This document shows positions 10,909-22,118 of a stretch of 64,000 nucleotides of DNA, in pieces. A program made the position numbers and the translations under genes. The notes under the pieces were generated by a model. It saw nothing but the letters and a program-made list of their open reading frames with translations. It was not told the DNA's origin and did not search any database. This stretch comes from Tomocerus qinae (taxonomy: Eukaryota; Arthropoda; Collembola; Entomobryomorpha; Tomoceridae). The first letter of the stretch is position 1, and each line of letters begins with the position of its first letter. Location: the NCBI GenBank assembly GCA_020055645.1, contig CM034546.1, positions 111,011,375 through 111,075,374 on the forward strand, read 5' to 3'.

Positions 10909-11461
10909 TTAAGGTGGGGTTCATTGTTTCATAGCGGAATCTATAGTCTGCGACAAAACTTAAAAAAATAGGGTGTGCGCGCAAATTGTGGATGAGAAGG
11001 AATTGCTGCGAGTTGTTGAGTTGTTTTGATGGTTGCGGAGCTTTTCTTTGTAAAGAAATTGTTTGTGGACGTCTCCTTGTTCTTCCCACAAAATTTTTCG
11101 CAGTAATTATCAAAAATTTTACATGGAAAATCGCATTTTCCAAATTGCGAAACTTTAGGACATTGTGCAGAGGTGAAATAAATTTCAAAAAAAAGACGAT
11201 CAAAATATCTATCGAACCTGAAGCCGCTTTTTTCAGTTTTCATGATTTAAACAGTAAATAAAAATGTAAATACATTTCTGCAATGCATTTCTCCTACTCA
11301 AATTAAATTCAAATTTTCAGCTTTCGAAAAATGTTTTTGAAATTTTGGCCTTCAGGTTCGATAGAGAAATATGCGTAGATTTCAAAAGTATCAATTTTAT
11401 TACTATACTCTTTGTTGTTCTCTCTGAATCTGGAATTTGCGAACAATAAACCCACCCTTAA
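10909..11461. mobile_element. candidate TTAA-flanked MITE
   Basis: The segment is bounded by TTAA at 10909-10912 and 11458-11461. Just inside are imperfect terminal inverted repeats: GGTGGGGTTCATTGTT on the left, and the complement of GGGTGGGTTTATTGTT on the right. An internal inverted pair (ATCGAACCTGAAGCC at 11211, complement at 11347-11362) suggests a longer decayed palindrome. TTAA duplications are typical of piggyBac-like elements, but the termini do not match a piggyBac consensus that I can name. No transposase is present. Confidence 0.4.
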
Positions 11462-11523
11462 CTCAAAGCGATAGATATATTAATATAGCTATAGCTATTA
11501 CCAGTCCTAACCAAATAATATTA

Positions 11524-12431
11524 TACAGTATGGCACATTAAAAAGTTATCATAGGAGTTTGTATGTATAAGCAATATATGGCTATTTTTACTACAGACTA
11601 ATTTGACTTACAAACTTTTACTAATCAGAGGTGCTCAATATCTTGTCCTGCAGGCTGCAGTTGGAATGCATAAAGCTAATTGCTCATTCCAGTTCCTATC
11701 CTTGTTTCTCCAGTTCCATTTATAACACTTAGGGTGCAAGAGAACGACTGGTGACCAAAGCTGGTGTAGTCATAGTGAGATGGTTTACATAATAAAGTTG
11801 GCCGTTCCGGGCATATTGAAAATGGAATTTCACTTTTTTTCATCGTGGATCTAAATTGAACGATTTAGATCCACGGCTATTATGACCTCAGATATGTGAT
11901 GACGTCACGTTCCTAGGAGCAACCAAATTTTGACCATGGCTTGGTCATAAGACGTGGATCTAAATCGTTCAATTTAGATCCACGATGAAAAAAAGTGAAA
12001 TTCCATTTTCAATATGCCCGGAACGACCAACTTTACCATGCCTACACCAGCTTTGACTGGTGACAATTAACCGGACAACGGAAATTATGGAGTGATTCAC
12101 GAGTCAATTATAGGGGATAGAAAATCGAAAAGAAGAGTACCTCAATCATGAGGTAGTCCTCCCACAACAGCGTACAAAGAATCTTATCCATAGTCAAATC
12201 ATGTTTTATTGGGCAGGTTAAATGGTTGTCTCATTGGGCCTTAATTTTTTGATGCCGTTGTAAACAGACACTGAGATGTTCGATCTCTTTTGTGCATTGC
12301 AACTCCAGGAAAAGAAATTGAGCACCTCTGATTAGTAAAAGTTTATAAGTCGAATTAGTCTGTAGTAAAATAGCCATATATTGCTTATACATACAAACCC
12401 CTATGATAACTTTTTAATGTGCCATACTGTA
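11524..12431. mobile_element. TA-flanked palindromic non-autonomous element (Tc1/mariner or pogo type)
   Basis: Element 11526-12429 is bounded by TA on both sides. Its ends are inverted repeats starting CAGTATGGCACATTAAAAAG, with arms of about 150 bases (11526-11675 and 12280-12429) that also share a GAGGTGCTCAAT segment. The TA duplication and the CAGT terminus fit Tc1/mariner-pogo transposition. No transposase remains. A second inverted-repeat element is inserted inside it (11746-12064). Confidence 0.75.
11746..12064. mobile_element. nested inverted-repeat element with 10-bp direct repeats
   Basis: Direct repeats GACTGGTGAC at 11746-11755 and 12055-12064 flank a segment whose ends are inverted repeats beginning AAAGCTGGTGTAG. 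The inner palindrome is long and nearly perfect: a strand reading GTTCCGGGCATATTG, then ATTTCACTTTTTTTCATCGT, then TGGATCTAAAT is mirrored at the other end. The left arm has an extra stretch of about 20 bases (11775-11793). A 9-10 bp target duplication would fit a Mutator-like element, but this is inference. The core includes a TGACGTCA octamer near 11900. Confidence 0.65.
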
Positions 12432-15332
12432 GTTATCAAAAATGATGTGTAGCTTATCTAATGCAGGGGATGCATTGAAATATTGCTGTTTCATACAAAA
12501 ATGCTACTAGAACCTATTTCTACCTCCGCTTTTCTATGTGTTCATCGCAAGTTTACATAACAGTGACTAATTATCATTCGCTGGAAGTTTTCTTATTTGC
12601 TTTGCCCGTCTACTATTTCCATTTGTTATACACATGCTATGTTAAAGTATGTTAAATATTATAAATTATCAACTACTACATTAAACTCTCACCGTTTTAG
12701 AACCAGAAGACACGGAAAGTGGATGACGAAGACGATAAAATACAACGTACGGTCTACTTTTGTTGTAGCTACATAACCACGGCGTATCTGTTTTCACGTG
12801 CCGAATGCATATTATGACGAAAAGCATGTATTCTCTCAGTCTCAGTACGGTACTCTTAATACTTTTACAAGTATCCTGTAGTATTTATGATATACATTTC
12901 ATATTACCATATATTACATTACAAATTTTCGAAAAAATGTCCATGGGTCTTATAATGGATACACCATAGCCATACTTGTTTGTTTTGTAAAACTCCTTCA
13001 TGTTAGACATAACTTTTCTTATATAAGTGTTATGCAAGTGATGATGCTGTAGTACAACAAGTTGCCAGATTAAAGATAGCAAATTAGGCAATATTTATAG
13101 AACACAAAACAAAGTATGTAAAAGTTAAATTAGTTTTTGCGATATTGTTCCTATTCTTTTCCCTCACACATATCCCTCTAAGCCAGCTCAACTTCTTCCT
13201 CCACTTTTACATCCTTTCATCTCTCGCAAAGCTGCCTACCAATTGAGAGCTGAAGAAACTTTAAAGAAAATATTGAATGTATTGTAACAAGTTACTTTAA
13301 CTTGTTCAAAATCATTCCACTTTGAACTGTAATTTGTTACAAATTAATCTAACTCTATCATGTAATCATGTATATAGGTAAATCAGTATTAAATTATAGT
13401 GATTTACACTCCGCAAATTATAGCTAGCAAACTATACTGATCGTTTTAAATCGGGGGTTTTATACACCTTCATTAGATATACGATACTATCAATGGTATA
13501 TTTATATTTGGGCATGGACCTGGAAGCATTTATTTTTAGACTAGTATTTTTAGGCAAGTTTAACTTTTCCCCTAGTTTCCATAAATTGTTATTTAAATAC
13601 ATGTTATTAATTTTTATTGTCCATAGTCGTCCTTACTTTTTATATGCTTAAGGATTTATAGATTCCTCACCATTAAAGATTTTTGGTACTCTGAAAGTCG
13701 GAATTGTGTAATTTGAAATACATGAATTAAGTAAATATATTTCCTAACATCTATCTCTATTTTTGAGACTGGGGCTATAATATACTTTCACGTTGTTAAC
13801 ATGTACTTCTACGCTTCTCCCACACATCACTGGCTAAGCTACCAAAATCCCTAGGTTTAGGTCAGTGTTTTAGTATTCTGAGTAATTGGCAATAGAAATA
13901 ATAAAAATTTAGGTACTTTTACAGTGATCTTTTTTGGTACCTTATAATTTATGCGTGGTATGCGTGGGCAGTGTTTAATGTATTCGTTGTAGTTGTAAGC
14001 TGTCTGTACACACAACATTTATTAAGCCACTTCCATTATTATGTAATAAAAGAAAGTTGGAGTAGAAAAGACTAGTAGTCCTCTTATCTTTAATGGACCG
14101 TAAAATGGCAATTAACTAGTATTCTAATCTTAAGAAAAAAGTGGGCCGAATCTAGCTGACTACTGAACTATAGCTGAATAAAGCCAATGAATAAACATAG
14201 TCTCTAGGTTAATTGACTGAACTACATTTGATAATTAAACTGTTACTTATTTAATTAGATACTCCTACTCGTAGTACAAGATCAATCTTATTTAGTTGAC
14301 AATATGTTTACATGAGAATTTAAGCATCTAAAATGTAGCGTATGCGTAATATATGTACCATGCAATAAACGTCGGATGTGGACTGGGAGAAAGCGTATGA
14401 CAATATAACAAATATTCATTTGTCGTTAGATCGGGATCTACGACGAAGTGAATGAAGTCGTAAGAAATAGATCTGTCCTTTGATTTAGAAGCTTCTGTAC
14501 ACGCAACGCGAACAACCTGAACAAGCTTTTATGAAACAAGTCGTGTGTACTACTACAAGTGGTTAAAACGAACACAACTAGCAATCAGATAAGTATCTCG
14601 GAAGCCTCTTGTTAGGCAAGACTTACTTTCCCGATTACCCGACTTAAGACCACCGTGAACAGTGCACATACAAAACTGGAACTGTGACTAGAAAAATTGG
14701 CAGTCATGTAAAGAAAGGTCTATATTCAGAATTCTGTTGACCAAAAGTAAGCAAAACGTATACAAATAACCACAAAATTTCAATTTTTACTGTGTGAAAG
14801 TGAAAACGAAATCTCCTACATTCCCTTCACCAAAAATCCAAAAGGTAATAGTAATAGTTTACCAAAATAATCTTTCTCAATTTTTTCGCACACATTGTGT
14901 GAAATTTCAGGCTTAGTGTTGTGAACAAAGTGTTGTGAAGTGAGTTCTAATATTTTAAGGTATTTTTAGATCTGGAATTTGGTTGGCGAATAGAAATGTA
15001 AGATCATCTCGCATTACCCATACACCAATGTTCTTGTAAATTATCCCAACCCCAAGTAAAATATCATCGCTTCTTTAGCTAACAAGAATTCGTAATTTTG
15101 CTAACAAGGTTTTAATGAGATTGGTAAAAATTTAATTGTGCCTTCAGAGTTTTCAAGCCTTTATTTGCCTTATTGACACTCATGTATCATATGGTGGCTT
15201 CATAATTCATATGGATTAAGGCAATGGTGCATGTTTCAAAAGACTCAGATTGTTTTTGCCACAAATGGGGATGTTGCTGGGCAACCAGCAAAAATTATCA
15301 TAGAGGGTAAATGGGAATCGGAAAAATTCGTA
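12432..15332. other. intergenic, no feature seen
   Basis: AT-rich sequence with frequent stops in all frames. I could not support any exon, RNA gene or ordered repeat. Confidence 0.45.
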
Positions 15333-15661
15333 CTTTTTTTTTGGAAATTCTCTAAGGATCTGAGACCACTGGTCCTACAGCCGTACAATAATTTTTTAAA
15401 AATTCTTCGATACTTATTCTATGGTAGTTATATTGAAAATTCAACATTTTGGTCTTCGACTTGAAGATATCATTGTTTGAAACCGAAAAATGTGTGGTTT
15501 TTTGTGAATTATATATTGCGAATTTATATCTTCAAGTCAAAGCCCAAAATGTGGAATTTTCAATATAGCTACCATAGAATAAGTATCGAAGAATTTTTTA
15601 AAAATTAATGTACGGCTGTAGGACCAGTGGTCTCAGATCCTTAGGGAATTTCCAAAAAAAG
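15333..15661. mobile_element. MITE-like inverted repeat, 329 bp
   Basis: Arms 15333-15470 and 15526-15661 are reverse complements over about 135 bases with few mismatches; both contain TCTGAGACCACTGGTCCTAC and GATACTTATTCTATGGTAG. They are separated by a 55-base loop. Outer ends are a T-run and its A-run mirror. A target duplication is unclear (TA on the left, TTA on the right). No coding capacity. Confidence 0.7.
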
Positions 15662-16395
15662 TTACTGGCAAATATGATAGTCGAGAAATTATTTTCGTTT
15701 CCATGCACCTGGGCTTTAATGAAATAATTCAATATTCCATCAGTATCCTTTTCGTTTTCATAAACTATACCTACCCCACATAAAATACCAATTAGTAAGG
15801 AATTATATAGAGCTGCATATTGACTGATTTTGGAGTAAAATGAGATGAATAAATCTTTCTAGACGACTAGAAGTAGGACTAGAAGTGTCTCAAGTTAAAT
15901 AGTTGTTCAACTGTCAACTTTTTATCAGCAAAATACGTTAAAATAATCAAATGACCAATTATTTATCTATCATTTTAGACAAATAGTAATGTTTATGTAG
16001 TAAACTACAGTTAATAAGTTGTTTCGATTATGCTATGCCATACAAAATACATGTTTTCCTACAATTTACTTTTGAAAATTTTCATGATCATTATTGTTCA
16101 ATGTGCCTGTGAGTTACTGACAAGATTCGATTTTCATAAGGAATTTGAATCTAAAAAATTCATGAGAATTGAAATCCAACAGATTGTCACAGGTATTGAT
16201 TGAATTTCTAGTATCCATTCCACAGAGACGGGATTGAGGGTGAGTACTTGAGAGGAGAAAAAAGGTGGAAGAGAAAGAAGGCAAACAACTGCAAATCCTA
16301 GAAAAGTGGGGCCATAAAGTTCCTGTTACGTTGTGTTCCAAAGGCTGGCCATTCTGCACAAAAGAAGTATCTCGTCTTTAATTGTATTTATTACA

Positions 16396-19300
16396 ATGCC
16401 AGGACCAGGACCGGAACATGTAATTGCTATCCTATTACTATGGAATATTGTATGCGGTAAGCTGAACTTATGATTTAGTCGTGTTCCAAAATAGAACGTT
16501 AAGTACGCTTAAGGACATAAATCAGACAGCTATTTACAAACATAAGTTTGATCTCTTGATCCATAGCTATACTAGGTTTGTTATGCATTCTGAATAATTA
16601 CACACCTGGAACAACGAACGATCCTTTCCCAACGTTTCATCTGCCCACGACCATTTAACCCCTACAATTAGTAAGCACTATTCTACTGCCAAAAACCAAC
16701 AGAATCACAAATTCATTGCTCCGTAATAACGGGGTTGTTAGCTGATAACTAGCAATAGAAAAATGCCTGAAATACTATTTCTTAGCTTGGTAATAGGCAA
16801 ACTCTTCTTGCCAAAAAATCTAGTGCAGTGGAGTGACGTATGTGAATGTACTTATTGTTACATGCAATTTTGTGTTCTTGTTAGGAATATGTCTCGGCAA
16901 TGTTTTTTGGTCTAAAGTTAGCTGAAGATTACGATGTTTTAGGGTTTTTGGAAAATATGTAAGTATCCCGGCTTGAATGGTACAGAACTGGAACAAAACA
17001 GCTATTTTAGTCTATATTTACTATGTAGGCGGTGCAAGTAATCACGGCAATTTAGGATATTACCTATTACTATGTACATTGTAATGGGCAGAATGGGTGG
17101 GTGTAGTGTAATATACCTTAAGTGTATTATGGTGGTTAGCAGTAGTGCGTTGCCTTCGTGGTCGTAATCATATTAAGTCTTAAGGTACACGCGTACGCAC
17201 TGGCATGACACAGAGGCGTCACGAAGATTAGTCTCGGTTACGAGAACCCATTTATTTTCAATAATGTCTACAACTTACTCAATTATGGATTTGAATTGAA
17301 TTTTAAGCTGTAAAATGCAATACTGGAGACACTGCGTAGAGCTAGAACAAAAATCCCAGCACTCAGGTACTCCGCTCTAAGTGACAGCTAATAAAAAAAA
17401 TACAAGAGCTAACGTAATTAACCTTGTTTCGCAACGTTGTACCTGTAAGGATGAAAAGATAAGAACTGATACTTCTGATCTTACACCGTTATACTTGTAA
17501 TTGTTATCTATGTCGCTTTTCTAAACTAAGTGGCTAGGCAAGAAATATTCTTTCTTATCATTCGAAACATGTGGATCATTTTCTTAAATTCTTGTTTTTG
17601 AACTTGCGAGAATGAGATTTATTCTCTACTTCCGAATTTATTTTTATAACTTTTACAGCATTTTTTACATTGAAATACATACTAAAATGATGTACTTAAG
17701 TTATATGCTACCGCTACGACTGGAAACTAGTGAAAGTAAGTGGTGAAAGTTTAGAACGAGAAAGTTGTGTTGCCTACTAGCTCCCATAATAGTATACTGG
17801 CATGTGTGTGATAATTGAACCTCCTACCCTTTTCATTAATTGACTTCGCAATTATATTTTAATAAGTTGCTACTAGTTGAAATGAAATGTCTGCCAGCAT
17901 GATTGTCGAGTTAAGTGAAGTAAAATACGGAGAAAATATACTGACTGCTCATTACTAAACGTTGGAGTCTCAAACTCTCAAATGAAAGTTAATATAACGC
18001 TTCACACTCTGGTACTGGCATGGCACTCACTACTATTCGATTTAGTCAACGAGATTATTCATCATCTTCCTATAGACCTACTTGATTTGTATACTAAGTA
18101 TATCTACTACAGATATAGGAAATGATGTGACGAGGTGAGACATAAGTTTCTCTTCTGATTTCAACAAACTCAAATTGATATAAAATAAGACTGTAAAGCT
18201 AGAGAGTTTACTACAACTGTCCATGTATTGGAAAGAGGCAGAAAGTTTTTCGGTGGCCAGAGAAAATGAATTTGTGGTCTTGAAGAAAAACTTTCTCAAG
18301 AAACAACTATAAATTAAGTCATACACAAACCATGAGTTGCTTATTTACATCTTAGTTACTCACTGAAAACTACTCGTACGACAAGAATTTTGTTCAGGGA
18401 CGCATTTTAAACAGAAATCGGTGAGTTTGTGGCAAATTCCAATTTATTTAACTAAACGTTCCCCTTTGCAGTGTGTGAATACTTATTTGCTTAAAGCATT
18501 CATAAAATAAATAACAAACACTGATAACATATATGCGAATACGGGGGCTTGTCATGATGGTACAATGTCTTGAGGATGAACGAATTACATGGAAAAACTC
18601 TTACAGGGAAGTCATTCTTAAGCTGTCAGGGACCGATTCCTACGAGGGAATCACTCCTAAAGGATTCCTAAAAAGTACTTCCTTCCAATGAAATATATTA
18701 ACTGATTGTTTTTAATTATTTTAGAGTTGCCCTTTATATCACATCTAATCGTGACTATTCGATTGGTTTACAAATCAGTTTAATTTTCAGTAACTTTAAT
18801 GTCTTCTTTAATCTTAAGCTATTATTGCATGATAAAGCTGCACTGGACATAGTATTAGCTAGCTGTAGGAGTCCTTTAGGAGTGATTCCCTCGTAGGAGT
18901 CGTTCCATGTAATCAGACTACATCTGAAGGCAACAAAAAATATATATAATTATACGTCTACATATGTATGTACATACAATTGACAATTCAAAAAAATTTT
19001 ACAACTAATTACAACTACATTGTCACCAGCTTTTGCAGTGAAGCCCGCTTTGTTTTACATATCATTGCCCTTGAATTAGAGGAAATTGCTTTTAGTGTCT
19101 AGAAATAGTGATTCCCCTGTAGGGTGTAGTATTATGGACGATAATAATCATATCATGGTATAATGACATGATGACTCATAACGTAGTGCTATTGGGTTTG
19201 GGGCATCAGGAAATAGCATTTGTAATAGAGATCGAGTTTGGGTCTCCATTTATTTTAGACTATTTGATACTGAACACCCTAATAGTAAGCTATGATGATA

Positions 19301-20824
19301 CTACTACCGCATGGAGGATTCGAAAGACATTTATATTGGGCTTTCTCTTTTCTTATGCTAACTCCATATAAAACTTTCACTGTTACCTGATTCACTGACC
19401 TGGAATTTTGATCCATGCGAACACAATTTTTCGAGTTTGCGTTAGGTAACAGTTTACAAAAAAGGTTTAGGTATAATATTAGAATTATAATATAAGAGTT
19501 TAGGTATAAATTGCGTCATTGATGCAAGTTGCAGATCTAGTATTAAGTTACTATTACATGCACTCATTCAGTGACACTCATTAGTCTTTCAATTCGCCTT
19601 GGGTATCATACACAGTTGGGAATATTAGCTGTAAACGCCCACTAGCTAATTTCAAATGTATATTCATGTACTTGAAGATATTGCATAATATTCATGCCCT
19701 ATGTCATCCTTATGCACACTTTAGTTAAACCATCCTTGACCTTTTGAGATTTCATACGTACAGTTCATTCTATTAAAATCAAATTTTGTTCGTTTATAAA
19801 TAGGTAGCCACAGTGCGTCAGTTGAAAATCGACAGTATATAACGAGGGTGGATATACCAGATGCTGAAGATTTATCAAGTGAACAAATTAGTGTTGCCAT
19901 GTCCAAGTCTTGGAAAGAGCTACCATCAAACCAAAACTACCTCCTGGATTTAGATTCTAAAGAATTCGTCGTACATCCAAATAGGGATGATTTCATTTCC
20001 TCGGATTCATCTTCTTATGAACAAAACTCCGATGCAGTTCCAAGCTCCATATCCAAAACAAATGAGTACGTGAGAGACAAAAAAACGCTTGAAGATGAGT
20101 CAGAGCATTCACACTTAGATTTGGTGACAAATTTGGACAAGAGGAAGGAAGAGTGGTACCATGAAAATCCTAGTAAATTTCGGGATCGGAATATTGATTA
20201 CAACCATTATGACCATTTAAATTACCCCATAAGATCAGGTAATAGAACCATCAATGCTATTATCATAAATGAAAGTGCACTAGACAATAATTGTTAGTAG
20301 GATACGTAATAATAAGGATTACTGCGTATCATACTTAACAATGAACTTTCCTACTCACTAGATTTAACCATTTTAGACAACAAACGAATAATAATTTCTA
20401 CCGATTCTACTTCCTATTATTCTGCTCTTTTGACATGAGTGTTTCAAATAAACTTTCACCATGCGAATTTCTTTCCCTAAACGCTGGATGAAACTCATTC
20501 CAATGAAATACGATATTCTTGTGATAATGTATGTAGAATATCAACCTGTATACGGTGTGTATATAATATTATTGCCTTTACACTTTGCAATTGGCATAGG
20601 ATTTCTTTGCCACCTTCACTTTGTACCTAAGTTCCTCACTTTAGTTGAGTATGCAATACACGATGCACATAATAATGGAGCCTACAAATGGTAAAGTATC
20701 ACCAATAATACGTTTTATCTCCGCAGATGCTGTCTACCGCACATCTAAACGAAGTCCACGTTGTTTGAAGAAATGTTTGACACAGCGTTTGTTGCATCCG
20801 GCCCAATGTCATTCACTTTGCTAG
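16396..20824 (+). CDS. secreted four-cysteine peptide precursor (neuropeptide-like), unrecognised family
   Basis: Three coding exons that join in phase: 16396-16456, 19804-20238 and 20727-20824 (594 nt, 197 residues plus TAG). Donors are GTAAGC and GTAATA; acceptors end ATAG and CGCAG. Exon 1 encodes only a signal peptide (MPGPGPEHVIAILLLWNIVC, residues 1-20). Exon 2 encodes an acidic, Ser/Asp-rich spacer with no cysteine and basic pairs at 113-114 (KK) and 133-134 (KR). Exon 3 supplies a Lys-Arg site (173-174), directly followed by a 23-residue basic peptide with four cysteines at 178, 182, 193 and 197, spaced C-x3-C-x10-C-x3-C and ending at the last cysteine. This is the architecture of a preprohormone processed by furin-type or prohormone convertases. 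I do not recognise the peptide; the spacing would suit a disulphide-linked helical hairpin. An antimicrobial or venom-type peptide is an alternative. Extra middle exons cannot be excluded. Confidence 0.6.
18584..18913. repeat. MITE-like inverted repeat inside the intron of the peptide precursor
   Basis: ATTACATGGAA at the left end is mirrored by TTCCATGTAAT at 18903-18913. Inside, CCTACGAGGGAATCACTCCT (18639 on) is mirrored by its complement at 18874-18895. The left arm has about 35 extra bases between the two blocks, so one arm has gained or lost sequence. No clear target duplication. Confidence 0.55.
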
Positions 20825-21102
20825 ACAAACATCTGCGAACCGAAAATCTGGAATTTCTGAACCACAAAAGCACGTTCTTATATATGTTAAAACTTTGCAT
20901 ATACTAAATGTGACAAATGTGGGTATTCAAAAAGTACATATGTGCACATTTAGTTTCTTGAGAGCATAAAAATTACAATCTACATTGTTCACCCAACTTC
21001 AAATGTTCATGAGTAGGTAGATAGCTATCGCTAGTTTACGGTTAATGCATTCACACAAAACAAATTATAAATGTAAACCTTCGCTGCTACAGCTTGAACT
21101 GG

Positions 21103-21108
21103 AATAAA
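21103..21108 (+). promoter_or_regulatory. candidate poly(A) signal of the peptide precursor gene
   Basis: AATAAA 279 bases after the TAG at 20822-20824, the first perfect signal downstream of the third exon. Confidence 0.4.
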
Positions 21109-21848
21109 TTTAAGATCACTAAAAGCACCTTGAATTTGAATATGATCTGTCTGTACATGTCAATAGTAGTAGAACACATTATAAGCACAAATTAGAGGAT
21201 AGAATATTAGTGAACAGAATATTAGACAAAAATGATTTTACCATTGTTTCAGCATAAATGGAAAACATGACAAAATTATTAAGTTTTGTGTATGATGCAT
21301 AGTATGTAAATAAAACATGTAATTTAGGCAAAGGTGTATGCACTAAATACACATAAAACAATTAACCAAACGTACCCAGAAGTATTGTTTACTTTTTACT
21401 TAGGTAGTGGCACGCTCGCCCTTGTGAGTGTAATTTTATTAAGTATGAATGGCTATTATGATCGTTGACCCTAGGAAGGTTTCGCCTCCAGTCTAGGCTA
21501 GACGTATATACCTTGTATTTGGCTTACTAAACTAGTTACGTTCTTAATTGTTGACTTTATAAGAAATAATTAATGTGCATAATTACTTAATTATTTATCT
21601 AGTGCTTTTATTGATGATGTCATAAAGCTGTCACTTATTGTGTAATTTTAAAATTTAAATGAACCATTGAATGTAAATACTATAATAATTATTATTATAA
21701 ATATATGCATTTAGAATTGTTTTACCAAATGTAGCTTTAAAATTATAAAAAATATTAAAATGAATAATATTGAACCCTATCGTTGTGAAGAAAATCAGAA
21801 ACGCGGAACATGTTTTGGGATGGTTTTTGTACTACTACTATATCATAG
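21109..21848. other. intergenic, no feature seen
   Basis: Between two 3' ends (the peptide precursor from the left, Hsc70 from the right). Strongly AT-rich; nothing else recognised. Confidence 0.5.
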
Positions 21849-21854
21849 TTTATT
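21849..21854 (-). promoter_or_regulatory. poly(A) signal of Hsc70
   Basis: AATAAA on the minus strand (TTTATT on the plus strand), 265 bases beyond the Hsc70 stop at 22119. Confidence 0.5.
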
Positions 21855-22118
21855 GAAACATCAAGTATAATAGTTATATTATATAGAACAATGGCTTAAC
21901 AGTTACATGTTACAAGTTACAACTGACCACACACTCATTTACTAAACGCGGAGTGGAAAATGTGCAACAGTAAGAAAGAATATCTGATAAAACAATGTTA
22001 CGATCTTCCTTTCCGATTGCATACCCTCCTCTCAAGCATTTCATTTACATCAGGGAATTTCGGTTTCTTAATTAAGTGAAGATCAATAATTAGTTATAAT
22101 GCATACAAGACTTGAGGC

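Noticed and set aside
19848..20297. Continuous 149-codon reading with a GTG start
   Set aside because: A GTG start is not credible here. The frame extends back to an acceptor at 19803, and the GTAATA donor at 20239 joins it to the cysteine exon, so the last 19 codons are intron.
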